Origin: Catenulispora acidiphila DSM 44928
Lineage (GTDB): Bacteria; Actinomycetota; Actinomycetes; Streptomycetales; Catenulisporaceae
DNA: 64,000 nucleotides
Assembly (NCBI RefSeq): GCF_000024025.1
Contig: NC_013131.1
Location: forward strand, 1,612,001 to 1,676,000
Direction of reading: 5' to 3'
The notes below the pieces were generated by a model. That model ran no database searches and was not told where the DNA came from. It worked only from the letters and a program-made list of their open reading frames with translations. Made by a program: the position numbers and the translations under genes. Of the stretch, positions 62,191-64,000 are shown in pieces; position 1 is the stretch's first letter; each line of letters starts with the position of its first letter.

Positions 62191-62470
62191 GGTTCTCCAC
62201 TGGGTGTGTGCTTGCGGACCGCTACAGGGGGACGGGTCGGCGGCCGATCCAGGGTACTCGAACACCGGGCGCATGCGGTCGAAGCTGACGAAGATCGCAG
62301 TTCGCTCGGGCGCCGTCCCCGCCGGCGACAACAGGAAGTGCCGATTCGAACGCTGAGGGTCGCTGACTTGCGCCGGGCGGCGCACAGATAGTCAACGGAG
62401 CGTCAAGAGCGCGTCGCGGACGCGCGGGCCTTGGGGCAAAAGGCGCCAGCGGGGGTCCGGGTGCGGGATC

Positions 62471-63097
62471 ATGTGTGCCATGACGGACGCAGGGCGCGAC
62501 GCGGGGGAGCAGGACAGCGGCAGAGTGCCGCTGGAACGGCTGACCGGCAAACTGCTGGTCGCCACCACGGTCCTGGTCGACCCCAACTTCGACCGCACGG
62601 TGGTGCTGGTCGTCGACCACGACGACGACGGCACGCTCGGCGTCGTCCTCAACCGGCCCGGGAGCCTGGACGTCGAGGACGTGCTGGAGACCTGGGCGCC
62701 GCTGGCGGCCGAGCCGCCGACGGTGTTCCTGGGCGGCCCGGTCGCGCTGGACTCCGCGCTGGGCATCGCCTGTGTGCGTCCGGAGGCGGCGGTGCCGGGC
62801 GAGGAGCCGCTGGGCTGGCGCCAGTTCTCCGGACGCCTGGGCCTGGTGGACCTGGACGCGCCGCCGGAAGTGCTGGCGCCGGACCTGACGGCGTTGCGGA
62901 TCTTCGCCGGGTACGCCGGCTGGGGACCGGGGCAGCTGGCCGGCGAGCTGGCGCAGCGGGCGTGGTACGTGGTCGAGCCGGAGCTGGCCGACGTGTTCAC
63001 CACCGAGCCGGAGGAGCTGTGGCGCCGGGTGCTGCGCCGCCAGGGCGGGACCATCGCGATGGTCGCGAACTGGACCGAGGACCCTGATCTCAATTAA
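62471..63097 (+). CDS. YqgE/AlgH-family protein
   Basis: The 208-residue product belongs to the UPF0301/AlgH family: 'LTGKLLVATTVLVDPNFDRTVVLVVDHDDDGTLGVVLNRP', 'FLGGPVALDSALGIACV', 'LRIFAGYAGWGPGQLAGELAQRAWYVVEP'. The biochemical role is unknown. The ATG at 62480 is an equally good start that removes three residues. Next to murA, as in many streptomycetes. Confidence 0.9.
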   Translation: MCAMTDAGRDAGEQDSGRVPLERLTGKLLVATTVLVDPNFDRTVVLVVDHDDDGTLGVVLNRPGSLDVEDVLETWAPLAAEPPTVFLGGPVALDSALGIACVRPEAAVPGEEPLGWRQFSGRLGLVDLDAPPEVLAPDLTALRIFAGYAGWGPGQLAGELAQRAWYVVEPELADVFTTEPEELWRRVLRRQGGTIAMVANWTEDPDLN

Positions 63098-63162
63098 CTG
63101 ATGAAGAACGCTCGATATCGCCTGATGCTGCCCGATACCACCTGATACCGAGGCGGAAATCA

Positions 63163-63200
63163 CTCGGCGCCGCGGCCGCACCACGGCGCCGAGCTGTTTT
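63163..63200 (+). terminator. Hairpin terminator with U-run after yqgE
   Basis: CTCGGCGCCG (63163-63172) and CGGCGCCGAG (63184-63193) form a perfect 10-bp stem, followed by CTGTTTT on the plus strand. It lies between yqgE and the convergent membrane-protein gene. Confidence 0.8.
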
Positions 63201-63218
63201 CGGGCGCGCCGGGCGGCG

Positions 63219-64000
63219 CTACTGCGTGGAGCTCAGTCCTGTGGAGATGTCCTTCATGCTCGGGATCTCCGACCCGACCGCGCCGGTCTTGAGCAGGATG
63301 CCGTAGAGCACCACCGCCAGACCCAGCACCAGCGCCGCCTGCGCGATCGCCCGCGAGCGCAGCTTGTTCTTGCGCGCCGTCCACAAAGCCAGGACCACCA
63401 GCGCCAGCAGCACCGCGACCAGGCCGAGGATGATCTGCGCCCAGGACTGGTAGGAGACCCAGTCGCGCTGCACGCCGAACGGGTCCTGCTTGGTGCGCGG
63501 GACGTTGTTCTTGAAGTCCGACCAGGTGCGGGCCGCGTCGTGCGCCTGGACCAGCGGGTTCACCAGCAGGTAGGCGCCGGCGGCCAGGGCGGCCAGGACC
63601 AGCGCCAGGATCGAGGCGGCGTCGATGCCGGGCAGGAAAGTCGCCGCGACGCCGGTGTTCGGGGCGTTCGGGTCGGCCGGTCCGCCGAGCTCGGAGCCCT
63701 CTTCGGGGGCGGTGCCCCAGGGGTTCTCGGTGTAGGCGCCGGTCGCCGGGTCCTGCGTCATCGAGGACTCGGAGCCGGGCTCGGCGACGGATGCGCCGGC
63801 CGGAGCCGCGGCGGCCGCTGCGGACCCGGTCGATGCGCCCGACGCGGTCTCGGCGCCGGTCTTCGGGGCGTCGCCGAGAGGCTGAGCGCCCTCGGCGGTC
63901 GGCTGGGTACTCCCGGACGGCTGCGCCGGAGCCGGAGTCGGAGCCGGAGTCGGCTGCGCCGGCGTCGTGGGCCGGTCGACCGGACCGCCCGGCGGCGGGC
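63219..64000 (-). CDS. Membrane protein with Pro/Ala-rich N-terminal region (5' end outside the window)
   Basis: The open frame runs to the window edge with no stop, so the true start is beyond 64000. The visible part is at least 260 residues. An N-terminal low-complexity stretch ('QPTPAPTPAPAQPSGSTQPT', then Gly/Ser/Ala-rich) is followed by an ordered C-terminal half with three hydrophobic helices ('AASILALVLAALAAGAYLLV', 'AQIILGLVAVLLALVVLALW', 'AIAQAALVLGLAVVLYGILL'). An internal ATG at 63761 is in frame but is probably not the start. The function is unknown. Confidence 0.65.
   Translation of the reverse strand, partial: PPPGGPVDRPTTPAQPTPAPTPAPAQPSGSTQPTAEGAQPLGDAPKTGAETASGASTGSAAAAAAPAGASVAEPGSESSMTQDPATGAYTENPWGTAPEEGSELGGPADPNAPNTGVAATFLPGIDAASILALVLAALAAGAYLLVNPLVQAHDAARTWSDFKNNVPRTKQDPFGVQRDWVSYQSWAQIILGLVAVLLALVVLALWTARKNKLRSRAIAQAALVLGLAVVLYGILLKTGAVGSEIPSMKDISTGLSSTQ

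Overview
The window is high-GC actinobacterial chromosome with Streptomyces-like gene content. It has F420-type deazaflavin oxidoreductases, LacI, TetR and LuxR regulators, secreted chitinase and other extracellular enzymes, an actinobacterial-type MurA, and many GTG/TTG or leaderless starts. Catenulispora or a close relative is my best guess, but the sequence alone does not prove it. I see no rRNA, transposase, integrase, CRISPR array or phage genes.

Layout. 1-13.9 kb: a tandem YbjQ-type protein, an aldo/keto reductase with its own operator, two lipoproteins, a secreted C39-like cysteine peptidase, a LuxR-type regulator, a secreted I36-type protein, a SnoaL-like protein, a DUF234-type ATPase, an ATP-dependent DNA ligase, and a SigE-family sigma factor overlapping a membrane partner. 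13.9-23 kb: a methyltransferase, rhomboid-like and NUDIX proteins, an NAD-dependent sugar-acid-type dehydrogenase, and a GH2 beta-galactosidase between two LacI regulators. 23-31.5 kb: PspA, an EamA transporter, an M20 peptidase coupled to an alpha/beta hydrolase, an MFS transporter plus phosphodiesterase, a TetR-RNase Z pair, and a divergent rhodanese with twin TetR-type operators. 31.5-32.6 kb: a gene-poor stretch with a diverged inverted repeat. 32.6-44.2 kb: a family 2B encapsulin shell gene, a GH18 chitinase with a DasR-like site, a LysR/beta-lactamase-like operon divergent from a penicillin-binding protein, a PAF-acetylhydrolase-like lipase, an antibiotic-monooxygenase/truncated-hemoglobin fusion, and a MATE exporter.

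44.4-57.3 kb is the most coherent functional block: a nonphosphorylating L-fucose catabolic locus. A FadR-type regulator and an RbsABC-like importer lie next to a divergent operon. That operon encodes a fumarylacetoacetate-hydrolase-family enzyme, L-fuconate dehydratase, an SDR dehydrogenase, a very repetitive 141-residue protein, an aldo/keto reductase (L-fucose dehydrogenase), and LutABC. The predicted flow is L-fucose to L-fuconate to 2-keto-3-deoxy-L-fuconate to the 2,4-diketo acid, then pyruvate plus L-lactate, with LutABC oxidising the lactate. galE follows.

57.3-64 kb is housekeeping: a cold shock protein, an ACT-domain malic enzyme, a deazaflavin oxidoreductase, a possible tRNA-like structured RNA, a DIP1984-family protein, MurA, YqgE, and a membrane protein cut by the window edge. 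The most unusual items are the repetitive protein inside the fucose operon, the encapsulin gene without adjacent cargo, the inverted repeat at 31.7-32.4 kb, the tRNA-like element at 60.2 kb, and several palindromes that fit exactly inside promoter spacers.
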